Shown: in pieces, positions 6,988-13,358 of the stretch
How the letters are laid out: each line of letters starts with the position of its first letter
Numbering within the stretch: the stretch's first letter is position 1
Source of the DNA: DATLFP01 sp035540955
Lineage (GTDB): Bacteria > Actinomycetota > Acidimicrobiia > Acidimicrobiales > CADCSY01
Reading direction: 5' to 3'
Length of the DNA stretch: 17,616 bases
Assembly: GCA_035540955.1 (NCBI GenBank)
Contig: DATLFP010000217.1
Coordinates: 1-17,616 of the forward strand
Position numbers and translations under genes: made by a program
The notes under the pieces: generated by a model
Databases searched by the model: none
The model's input: only the letters and a program-made list of their open reading frames with translations
What the model was told of the DNA's origin: nothing

Positions 6988-7586
6988 GCGACCAGCGCGC
7001 TCCTGAGGAACTCGAGCAGCTCGTTGCGGCGACGCAGCAGCGACCGGACCGTCGGCTCGACGCCGACCGCTCGCAGCACCTCGACCTCGGTGGCGACCCC
7101 GATCACCGTCGAGTACGCCGACAGCAGCAGCAGGCGGGGGTCCTGCCGGCGCATGGTGCCGGCGTCCATCTCCGCCTCGAGGAACGACCGGGCCCGCTCG
7201 ACGAGGGGGTCGAGGGCATCCATCAGGCGGGTCGTGGCCGGGGGGCCCAGCCGGCTCACCTCCCGCAGCAGGCCGAGCAGCTCGGGTCGCCGAGCCGCCA
7301 GCCGGAACACGGCCTTGACCAGCGCCTCGACCCGCAGGAAGCCCGGGCCGGCCTTCGCCAGCGCCCGCTCGAGCGCCTCGGCGAGGTCGGCGGAGGAGGC
7401 GTCGATCACTGCGTCGAGGAGCGCCTCCTTCGACCCGAAGTGGTAGAGGATCGTCTGCTTGCGGACGCCGAGGCCGGCCGCGAGTGCGTCGAGCGACGTC
7501 GCCTCGTACCCGCGGTCGGCGAAGGACACGACGGCGGCGTCGAGGATCCGCTCGGCGGTGGCGCGCTCAGGGACGCCGGTGTCCAT
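6984..7586 (-). CDS. TetR-family transcriptional regulator
   Basis: A 200-residue DNA-binding repressor-type protein. The N-terminal TetR domain is clear: ATAERILDAAVVSFADRGYE (about 9-28) leads into the helix-turn-helix TSLDALAAGLGVRKQTILYHFGS (30-52), followed by KEALLDAVI. The rest is a helical ligand-binding domain with no assignable ligand; it carries a basic C-terminal stretch (LLRRRNELLEFL). The ATG at 7586 has no Shine-Dalgarno, but TACGGT lies 6 nt upstream, so the transcript is probably leaderless. It is coupled to the downstream methyltransferase through a GTGA overlap. Targets are unknown; it may regulate itself and the methyltransferase, and the short palindrome at 8281-8292 is another possible site. 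Confidence 0.93.
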   Translation of the reverse strand: MDTGVPERATAERILDAAVVSFADRGYEATSLDALAAGLGVRKQTILYHFGSKEALLDAVIDASSADLAEALERALAKAGPGFLRVEALVKAVFRLAARRPELLGLLREVSRLGPPATTRLMDALDPLVERARSFLEAEMDAGTMRRQDPRLLLLSAYSTVIGVATEVEVLRAVGVEPTVRSLLRRRNELLEFLRSALVA

Positions 7587-7592
7587 CGTCCG

Positions 7593-7598
7593 ACCGTA
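7593..7598 (-). promoter_or_regulatory. Candidate -10 element, leaderless tetR promoter
   Basis: TACGGT on the minus strand lies exactly 6 nt before the ATG at 7586. It has the same hexamer and distance as the site before the dehydrogenase (1197-1202). The expected -35 zone overlaps the left arm of the hairpin at 7618-7632 and shows no consensus. Confidence 0.5.
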
Positions 7599-7617
7599 CG
7601 CGCTCCCGGCCGCACGA

Positions 7618-7666
7618 GATCTCGGAGCACCCGGACCGGGACAGCCGGTCTGGGTGCTCCGAGATC
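7618..7666 (-). terminator. Long stem-loop after the LPATG protein gene
   Basis: Arms 7618-7632 and 7652-7666 are perfect 15-bp reverse complements. Inside them, 7634-7639 pairs with 7645-7650 around a 5-nt loop, leaving one unpaired position per arm (7633/7651). The stem starts 7 nt beyond the stop of the minus-strand acidic protein gene and before tetR. No T-run follows, so it could be a non-canonical terminator or an mRNA 3'-end stabiliser. Confidence 0.55.
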
Positions 7667-7673
7667 CTGTGGT

Positions 7674-8177
7674 TCAGAGGCGGCGGCGAGCGGCGAAGAG
7701 CGCGGTCCCTGCGAGCCCGAGGGCCACAGCGGCCGCGCCCGCCAGGGGGGCACCGGTGGCGGGGAGCGTCTGCGCGGCGCCACCGCTCGTCGACCCGCCC
7801 GTCTCGGCACCCCCGGCACCGCCGGTGCTGTCGCCGCCGGTGTCCTCACCGGCCTCGCCCTCGGTGCCCTCGGCGTCGCCGCCCTCCTCCTCGCCCTCGG
7901 CCGGTTCGTCGTCCTCGCCGCCGGGCAGGCCGAGGCCGCCGCCGTCCTCACCCTCGCCGTCCTCGCCCTCGCCGTCCTCGCCGTCTTCGGCGTCGCCGCC
8001 CTCGTCGGCGCCCTCCTCGTCCTCGCCCTCGCCGCCACCGAAGAGCTCCTCGCAGCCCTCGGCCATCTCGGGGTTGGGAGCGTCGGAGCAGCTCTGGGCG
8101 GTGGCCGGCCCGGCGACGAGGAACGTCGCCCAACCCAGCCCGAGCGCGACGACCAGCAGGCGGATTCGCTTCAGCAT
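7674..8177 (-). CDS. Secreted acidic low-complexity protein with LPATG sortase signal
   Basis: A 167-residue protein with the full plan of a sortase-anchored surface protein. Residues 1-27 form a signal peptide: positive MLKRIR, a hydrophobic core, and an ATA cleavage site before Gln28. A short segment with two cysteines (30 and 42) follows, then about 80 residues (46-126) made almost only of Gly, Glu, Asp and some Ala, and a Gly/Ser/Thr spacer. The C-terminus has LPATG (138-142), a hydrophobic helix (143-163) and the positive tail RRR. It is therefore probably exported and linked to the cell envelope by a class E-like or housekeeping sortase. The acidic part could bind Ca2+ or other cations, or simply act as a spacer. 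The start is supported by a Shine-Dalgarno (8184-8189). It is divergent from the lipid operon. Confidence 0.85.
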   Translation of the reverse strand: MLKRIRLLVVALGLGWATFLVAGPATAQSCSDAPNPEMAEGCEELFGGGEGEDEEGADEGGDAEDGEDGEGEDGEGEDGGGLGLPGGEDDEPAEGEEEGGDAEGTEGEAGEDTGGDSTGGAGGAETGGSTSGGAAQTLPATGAPLAGAAAVALGLAGTALFAARRRL

Positions 8178-8183
8178 CAGTGA

Positions 8184-8189
8184 CCCCTC
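8184..8189 (-). promoter_or_regulatory. Ribosome binding site of the LPATG protein
   Basis: GAGGGG on the minus strand lies 6 nt before the ATG at 8177. It fixes that start and is one of few clear Shine-Dalgarno sequences in the window. Confidence 0.6.
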
Positions 8190-8216
8190 ACGTCAGTTCT
8201 TCACGGAACTGTCACA

Positions 8217-8245
8217 ATCAAGCACAGACCACGCGATTCGGTCAA
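8217..8245 (-). promoter_or_regulatory. Weak candidate promoter for the LPATG protein gene
   Basis: On the minus strand, TTGACC (8240-8245) is followed after 17 nt by CTTGAT (8217-8222). The -35 is good but the -10 matches only three consensus positions. The spacer 8178-8302 is less GC-rich than its surroundings, as expected for a divergent promoter region. Confidence 0.25.
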
Positions 8246-8280
8246 GCACGCACGATTGGTGACGGGTCTCCCGGCCTCCT

Positions 8281-8292
8281 TACCAACTGGTA
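8281..8292. promoter_or_regulatory. Short palindrome, candidate operator before the lipid operon
   Basis: TACCAACTGGTA has 5-bp inverted arms (8281-8285 and 8288-8292) around two bases. It abuts the start of the four-gene operon and overlaps the candidate -10 at 8291-8296, a position suited to a repressor. The form ACC-N4-GGT is compatible with TetR-type operators, but the cognate regulator is unknown. Confidence 0.4.
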
Positions 8293-8296
8293 GACA
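8291..8296 (+). promoter_or_regulatory. Candidate -10 element of the four-gene lipid operon
   Basis: TAGACA lies 6 nt before the GTG at 8303. It departs from TANNNT only at the last base. An in-frame TAG at 8291-8293 rules out any upstream extension of the gene, so the base run here is non-coding. AGAGG (8296-8300) is too close to the start for a normal Shine-Dalgarno, so a leaderless transcript is likely. Confidence 0.35.
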
Positions 8297-8302
8297 GAGG
8301 CC

Positions 8303-10645
8303 GTGATCGCCGAGGCGCTGGCCGGGCGCCGCCTGTTCGTCACCGGGTCCACCGGGTTCCTCGGCACCGCCCTCGTCGAGCGGCTCCTGCGGAGCGTCCC
8401 CGGCTGCGAGCTCGTGCTCCTGGTCCGGCCCGGGCGCCGGTCGACCGCCCAACGCCGGGTCGAGCGCGAGGTCCTCCGCAACGACGCCTTCGACCGCCTG
8501 CGCCGCGAGGTCGAAGACTTCGACGCGTGGTGCGCCCGTCGCATCACCGTCGTGGCTGGTGACGTCGGTCGCGACGGCCTCGGTCTCGACGACGACGGAC
8601 GCGCCGCGCTGGCGACCGTCGACACCGTGATCCACTCGGCGGCCACGGTCGCCTTCGACTCGCCGCTCGACAGCGCGGTCGAGGTGAACCTGCTCGGCCC
8701 CCTGCGCATCGCCGAGACCCTCCAGGCGATCGGCTCGACCGCCCACCTCGTGGCCGTGTCGACCTGCTACGTCGCCGGCAACCGGCGGGGCAAGGCCGTC
8801 GAGGCGCCGCTCGCCGATCAGCCGTTCTCGATGCGGCTCGACTGGCGCAAGGAGGTCGACGCCGCCCGCCGTCGACGGGCCGACGTCGAGGCCGAGAGCC
8901 GCACGCCCGACCTCCTCGCCGGCTTCGCGAAGGCGGCCCGCCGCGAGCTCGGCGCCGCCGGCACGCCCCTGCTCGCCGCCAAGGCCGAGCACCTCCGCGA
9001 CGACTGGGTGGCCGAGCGCATGGTGGAGGCGGGCCGGGCCCGCTCGCGGAGCCTGGGCTGGCCCGACGCGTACGCCTACACCAAGGCGCTCGGCGAGCAG
9101 GCGCTGCTCGAGGGCCGGGGCGATGTGCCGGTCACGATCGTGCGCCCTTCGATCATCGAGTCGGCCCACCGGGAGCCCCGTCCCGGCTGGATCCGCGGCT
9201 TCCGCATGGCGGAGCCGGTGATCATCTCCTATGCCCGCGGCCTGTTGAAGGAGTTCCCGGGGATCCCCGAGGGCACCGTCGACGTCATCCCCGTCGACCA
9301 CGTTGCGGCTGCCGTGATCGACGCCGCCGCGCGCGGGCCCGAGGACGAACCGACCGTGGTCCAGGTGGCGTCGGGGGCCGCCAACCCCCTCAAGTACCGG
9401 CGGCTGGTGAACCTCGTGCAGGAGTGGTTCGGCGAGCACCCGCTGTACGACACGAAGGGCCAGCCGATCCTCGTCCCCGAGTGGTCCTTCCCCGGGCGCG
9501 GCAAGGTGCAGGGCCAGCTCGACCGCGCCGTCAAGCTCATCGACCGCGCCGAGAAGGCGCTCTCGAGCCTGCCGCTGCGGGGCACCCAGGCGCGGTGGTC
9601 CGAGCAGCTCGAGGAGAAGCGGGCCGACGTCGACCGCGCCCGCACCTACGTCGAGCTGTACGGGGCCTACGCCGAGACGGAGGCCGAGTTCCAGGTCGAC
9701 CGCCTGCTGGCCCGCTTCGCCTCGCTCGACGCCACGGACCGCGACGTGTTCTGCTTCGATCCCCGCGTCGTCGACTGGGACCGCTACGTGCACGACGTGC
9801 ACCTCCCGTCGGTGGTCGAGCACGCTCGGGTCCGCACGACCGGCGGCGGCCATCACCGCGAGCACCGCGAGGACCGACTCCGGCGCCAGGTCCTCGCCCC
9901 CGACCGTCACCTCGCGGCGTTCGACCTCGAGAACACCCTCATCGCCTCGAACGTCGTCGAGAGCTACGCGTTCCTCGCCACCCGCCGCCTGGCGCCGGCC
10001 GACCGCGCCCGCTTCGTCATGCAGACGCTGGCCGAGGCGCCGGCGTTGCTGAAGCTCGACCGCAAGGACCGCGGCGACTTCCTCCGCTTCTTCTACCGGC
10101 GCTACGAAGGCGCACCGGTCGCCCAGCTCGACGAGGACGCCCAGGAGCTCCTGTCCCGGCTCATCATCACGAAGTCGTTCCCGGCCGGGTTCCGGCGCGT
10201 GCGCGAGCACCGCCGGCTCGGTCACCGCACGGTCCTCATCACCGGGGCCCTCGACGTCGTGGTCGAGGAGACGCTCCGGCCGCTGTTCGACGACATCGTC
10301 TGCGCCCGCATGGGCGTGGCCCCGGATGGCACCTACACCGGCGAGCTCACCAGTGCTCCCCCGACGGGCGAGGCCCGGGCGATGATCATGCAGGACTACG
10401 CCGAGGCCGAGGGGCTCTCGCTCGAGGAGTCGGTGGCCTACGCCGACTCGGCCAGCGACCTGCCGATGCTCGAGGCCGTCGGCTTCCCGGTGGCGGTGAA
10501 CCCCGAGACCCGCCTCGCCGCCATCGCCCGCAAGCGAGGGTGGCTGGTCGAGCACTGGTCGAAGGCACCCGGCGGGCCCCGCCCGCTCCTGCCCATCGGA
10601 CCGCAGACACGACGGACGTCCTTCGCCCGGCGAGCACCGGCATGA
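8303..10645 (+). CDS. Fatty acyl-CoA reductase fused to a HAD-IB phosphatase-like domain
   Basis: A 780-residue two-part protein and the first gene of the operon. The N-terminal half is an extended short-chain dehydrogenase of the fatty acyl-CoA reductase (male-sterility) type: NAD(P)-binding TGSTGFLG (14-21), VIHSAA and VSTCYVAG blocks, and catalytic Tyr257/Lys261 in YAYTK. A FAR-C-like region with FCFDPRVVDW and VHLP follows (about 483-505). It would reduce an acyl-CoA or acyl-ACP to aldehyde or alcohol. From about 535 to the end is a HAD-IB domain with nucleophile Asp541, Thr647 (motif II) and DSASD (715-719, motif IV). Motif I is DLENT, with Glu543 replacing the usual second Asp, and there is no motif III lysine in the 40 residues before Asp715. 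The GTG start lies 12 nt after an in-frame stop. Its TGA overlaps the next ATG (ATGA). Confidence 0.88.
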   Translation: MIAEALAGRRLFVTGSTGFLGTALVERLLRSVPGCELVLLVRPGRRSTAQRRVEREVLRNDAFDRLRREVEDFDAWCARRITVVAGDVGRDGLGLDDDGRAALATVDTVIHSAATVAFDSPLDSAVEVNLLGPLRIAETLQAIGSTAHLVAVSTCYVAGNRRGKAVEAPLADQPFSMRLDWRKEVDAARRRRADVEAESRTPDLLAGFAKAARRELGAAGTPLLAAKAEHLRDDWVAERMVEAGRARSRSLGWPDAYAYTKALGEQALLEGRGDVPVTIVRPSIIESAHREPRPGWIRGFRMAEPVIISYARGLLKEFPGIPEGTVDVIPVDHVAAAVIDAAARGPEDEPTVVQVASGAANPLKYRRLVNLVQEWFGEHPLYDTKGQPILVPEWSFPGRGKVQGQLDRAVKLIDRAEKALSSLPLRGTQARWSEQLEEKRADVDRARTYVELYGAYAETEAEFQVDRLLARFASLDATDRDVFCFDPRVVDWDRYVHDVHLPSVVEHARVRTTGGGHHREHREDRLRRQVLAPDRHLAAFDLENTLIASNVVESYAFLATRRLAPADRARFVMQTLAEAPALLKLDRKDRGDFLRFFYRRYEGAPVAQLDEDAQELLSRLIITKSFPAGFRRVREHRRLGHRTVLITGALDVVVEETLRPLFDDIVCARMGVAPDGTYTGELTSAPPTGEARAMIMQDYAEAEGLSLEESVAYADSASDLPMLEAVGFPVAVNPETRLAAIARKRGWLVEHWSKAPGGPRPLLPIGPQTRRTSFARRAPA

Positions 10646-11772
10646 AGGCACTGGTCTTCGAGCGCTCGCTCCCCCGCTTCGCGGCGGCGAAGGTGGCCGG
10701 CGCGCTCGCCCCCGGACGGGGCGCCGGACCCGGCCCGCTGCGGCTCACGGAGCTCGACCCTCCCGAGCGGCCCGGCTGGCGCCGCGTGCGACCACGCCTC
10801 TCGGGCATCTGCGGCTCCGACCTGTCGACCATCGACGGCACGTCGTCGCGCTACTTCGAGCCCATCGTGTCGTTCCCGTTCGTGCCGGGGCACGAGGTGG
10901 TGGGCGACCTCGACGACGGCACGCGCGTCGTGGTCGAACCGGTGCTGCACTGCGCGATCCGCGGGATCGACCCTGCCTGTGCGGCGTGCGCCGCCGGTCT
11001 CACCAACCGGTGCGAGCGGGTTGCCTTCGGGCACCTGGAGCCCGGCCTGCAGACCGGGTTCTGCGAGGACACCGGCGGCGGCTGGTCGACGGCGATGGTC
11101 GCTCACGACCTCCAGCTGCACGCGGTGCCGGACGACTTCACCGACGAGATGGCGGTGATGGTCGAGCCCACCGCGTGCGCCGTGCACGCCGCCGCTGCCG
11201 TGGGCGAGGGCGACGTCGTGGTGCTGGGCGCCGGCACGATCGGCCTCTGCGTGATCGCCGCCCTCGGCGATCGATCGGTCGTCGCCGCCGCCAAGCATCC
11301 CGTCCAGCGCGACCTGGCCGAGGATCTCGGCGCCACGGTGTGCGCGCCGAGCGAGATCGAGGGCGTGGTGCGCCGCCGCACGCGGTCGATGTTGATCGGC
11401 GATCAGCTCACCGGCGGAGCCGCGGCGGTCGTCGACTGCATCGGAACCGCCGACTCCATCCAGCAGGCCCTGCACCTCGTCGCTCCCGGCGGCACGGTCT
11501 ACGTCGTCGGGATGCCCTCGACGGTGAGCCTCGACCTGACCGGTCTCTGGCACCGCGAGGTCGACATCCGGGGCGTCTACGCCTACACCCACGCCGAGTT
11601 CGAGCGAGCGTTCGCCGTCGTGCGCGAGCGCCGGCTCGACCGCCTGGTCAGCGCCACCTACCCCCTCCACCGGTGGAGGGACGCGATCCGGCACGCCGCC
11701 GAGGCCGGCCGCCGGGGCGCGGTGAAGGTCGCCTTCGACCTGCGCGACGAGAAGGAACGAGAGAGGACCTGA
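10642..11772 (+). CDS. Zinc-dependent MDR alcohol dehydrogenase
   Basis: A 376-residue medium-chain dehydrogenase/reductase predicted to interconvert an alcohol and an aldehyde or ketone. The catalytic zinc site is visible as Cys57 (GICGSD), His84-Glu85 (PGHEV) and Glu175 (VEPTACA). The structural-zinc lobe has Cys113, Cys116 and Cys124, but the first of the four usual cysteines is Asp110. The Rossmann motif is GAGTIG (196-201). At the end of the second strand there is Lys218 where NAD-dependent enzymes usually carry Asp, suggesting NADP(H). The N-terminus has an inserted Pro/Gly-rich stretch (about 20-45). Its ATG overlaps the TGA of the reductase gene, and its own TGA shares one base with the next ATG, so it is translated as part of the operon. 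It could act on the fatty aldehyde or alcohol made by the reductase, or on a polar head-group precursor. Confidence 0.9.
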   Translation: MKALVFERSLPRFAAAKVAGALAPGRGAGPGPLRLTELDPPERPGWRRVRPRLSGICGSDLSTIDGTSSRYFEPIVSFPFVPGHEVVGDLDDGTRVVVEPVLHCAIRGIDPACAACAAGLTNRCERVAFGHLEPGLQTGFCEDTGGGWSTAMVAHDLQLHAVPDDFTDEMAVMVEPTACAVHAAAAVGEGDVVVLGAGTIGLCVIAALGDRSVVAAAKHPVQRDLAEDLGATVCAPSEIEGVVRRRTRSMLIGDQLTGGAAAVVDCIGTADSIQQALHLVAPGGTVYVVGMPSTVSLDLTGLWHREVDIRGVYAYTHAEFERAFAVVRERRLDRLVSATYPLHRWRDAIRHAAEAGRRGAVKVAFDLRDEKERERT

Positions 11773-13358
11773 TGGCGCATCGACCTGGGTTCGTGCTGGA
11801 GGTCGACCGATCGACGCCGCCCACGCTGTTCCACCACGGCGAGGGGTTCCGCCTGGAGCGGCTGCCGGCCGGCAGCCGCGTGATCTACCCGTCCGAGGCG
11901 CTGGCGCCGCTGAAGGACCCCGACGCCGCCATCCGCCACGCGCTGCTCAACCCCGTGGGCAGCGACCCGCTGCCGGCCCTGCTGAAGCCGGGCATGAAGC
12001 TGACCATCGCGTTCGACGACGTGTCGCTGCCGCTGCCCAAGATGCGCCGGCCCGACGTGCGCCAGCGGGTCATCGAGGCCGTGCTCGACCTCGCCGCCGA
12101 GGCCGGCGTCGACGACGTGCACCTCATCGCCGCCCTCGCCCTCCACCGCCGCATGACCGAGGCCGAGCTGCGGCACGCGGTCGGCGACCGGGTGTACGAC
12201 GCCTTCGCCCCCCGCGGCCTGCTGTACAACCACGACGCCGAGGACCCCGACAACCTGGCGTTCCTCGGTGAGACCGATCAGGGCGAGGAGGTCGAGATCA
12301 ACAAGCGGGCGGCGGAGTCCGACCTGCTCGTGTACGTGAACATCAACCTCGTCTCGATGGACGGCGGGTGGAAGTCGACCGCCACCGGGCTGGCGTCGTA
12401 CCGGTCGCTGCGCCACCACCACAACGTCAAGACGATGCGTCACAGCCGATCGTTCATGGACCAGCACCGCTCCGAGCTGCACTCCTCGAACTGGCGGATG
12501 GGCGAGGTGCTGCGCAAGAGCGGCGTCAAGGTGTTCCAGATCGAGACCACCCTCAACAACGACACCTTCCCGAAGCCGTTCGACTTCCTGCAGAAGCGGG
12601 AGTGGGACTGGACGGCGCGCGATCGGGCGTCGTTCATCGCCGTCTCGAAGACGCTCGAGCGCACGCCGTCCCGGCTGAAGCGCTCGATCTTCCAGTCGAT
12701 CGAGGCCCCTCACCAGATGACCGGCGTGAACGCCGGTGAGGTCGAGGCGGTGCACGCGATCACGACGGCGAAGGTGTTCGAGCAGCAGCTGGTGCCGGTC
12801 GACGGCCAGACCGACGTGCTCACCATGGGGCTGCCGTACATCTGCCCGTACAACGTGCACTCGGCGATGAACCCGATCCTCGTGATGTGCCTCGGCCTCG
12901 GGTACTTCTTCAACCTCTACCGGGGGAAGCCGCTGGTCCGGGAAGGCGGGGTGCTGATCATGAGCCACCCGACCCCGTGGGAGTTCCACCCCGTTCACCA
13001 CCCGAGCTACATCGACTTCTTCGAGCAGGTCCTGGCCGACACGACCGATCCGATCGAGATCGAGAAGACCTACGAGAAGTCCTTCGCCGAGGACGAGTGG
13101 TACCGCCACCTGTACCGGACCAGCTACGCCTACCACGGCGTGCACCCGTTCTACATGTGGTACTGGGGCGCGCATGCGCTCCAGCACCTCGGCGGCGTGA
13201 TCGTCGTGGGCGGCGACCCCAAGGCGGTGCGCCGGCTCGGCTTCAAGCCCGCCTCCACGCTGCGCGACGCGCTCGAGATGGCCACGGATGTGGTCGGCCG
13301 CGATCCGTCCATCACCCACCTCCACAACCCGCCGCTGCTGGTGGCGGACGTGACGTGA
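11772..13358 (+). CDS. Divergent LarA-like (DUF2088) protein
   Basis: A 528-residue protein whose N-terminal third follows the pattern of the LarA nickel-pincer racemase family: FDDVSLPLP (81-89, at the place of the DxTRP block), VHLIAALALHRRMTEAELR (116-134), YNHDAEDPDNLAFLG (152-166), EVEINKRAAESDLL (173-186) and a GGxK block (198-201). His125 and His154 match the conserved family histidines. However, the position I align with the nickel-ligand histidine of lactate racemase is Ile191, and the substrate-binding Arg of DxTRP is Leu86. The C-terminal part is long and rich in His, Tyr and Trp (about 399-411 and 452-472). It may be an epimerase with another substrate or a repurposed, cofactor-free fold. 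GAGAGGA (11761-11767) is its ribosome binding site; TGATG joins it to the dehydrogenase gene. Confidence 0.75.
   Translation: MAHRPGFVLEVDRSTPPTLFHHGEGFRLERLPAGSRVIYPSEALAPLKDPDAAIRHALLNPVGSDPLPALLKPGMKLTIAFDDVSLPLPKMRRPDVRQRVIEAVLDLAAEAGVDDVHLIAALALHRRMTEAELRHAVGDRVYDAFAPRGLLYNHDAEDPDNLAFLGETDQGEEVEINKRAAESDLLVYVNINLVSMDGGWKSTATGLASYRSLRHHHNVKTMRHSRSFMDQHRSELHSSNWRMGEVLRKSGVKVFQIETTLNNDTFPKPFDFLQKREWDWTARDRASFIAVSKTLERTPSRLKRSIFQSIEAPHQMTGVNAGEVEAVHAITTAKVFEQQLVPVDGQTDVLTMGLPYICPYNVHSAMNPILVMCLGLGYFFNLYRGKPLVREGGVLIMSHPTPWEFHPVHHPSYIDFFEQVLADTTDPIEIEKTYEKSFAEDEWYRHLYRTSYAYHGVHPFYMWYWGAHALQHLGGVIVVGGDPKAVRRLGFKPASTLRDALEMATDVVGRDPSITHLHNPPLLVADVT

Noticed and set aside
7860..8040. Possible tandem DNA repeat or CRISPR-like array
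   Set aside because: The repetitive look comes from GAG/GAC/GGC codons of the acidic segment; units are irregular and there are no spacers.
7440..8293. Plus-strand open frames opposite the acidic LPATG protein
   Set aside because: They are Pro/Ser/Arg repeats produced by the complementary strand of Gly/Glu/Asp codons. The minus frame has a signal peptide, LPATG and a Shine-Dalgarno.
8201..10651. Very long open frame (816 codons) on the minus strand opposite the reductase-HAD gene
   Set aside because: It is antisense to a protein with clear motifs, has biased low-complexity composition and no recognisable domain. High GC creates such shadows.
11658..13325. 555-codon minus-strand frame opposite the LarA-like gene
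   Set aside because: There is no domain, and the His/Val/Arg/Glu composition is typical of an antisense shadow.
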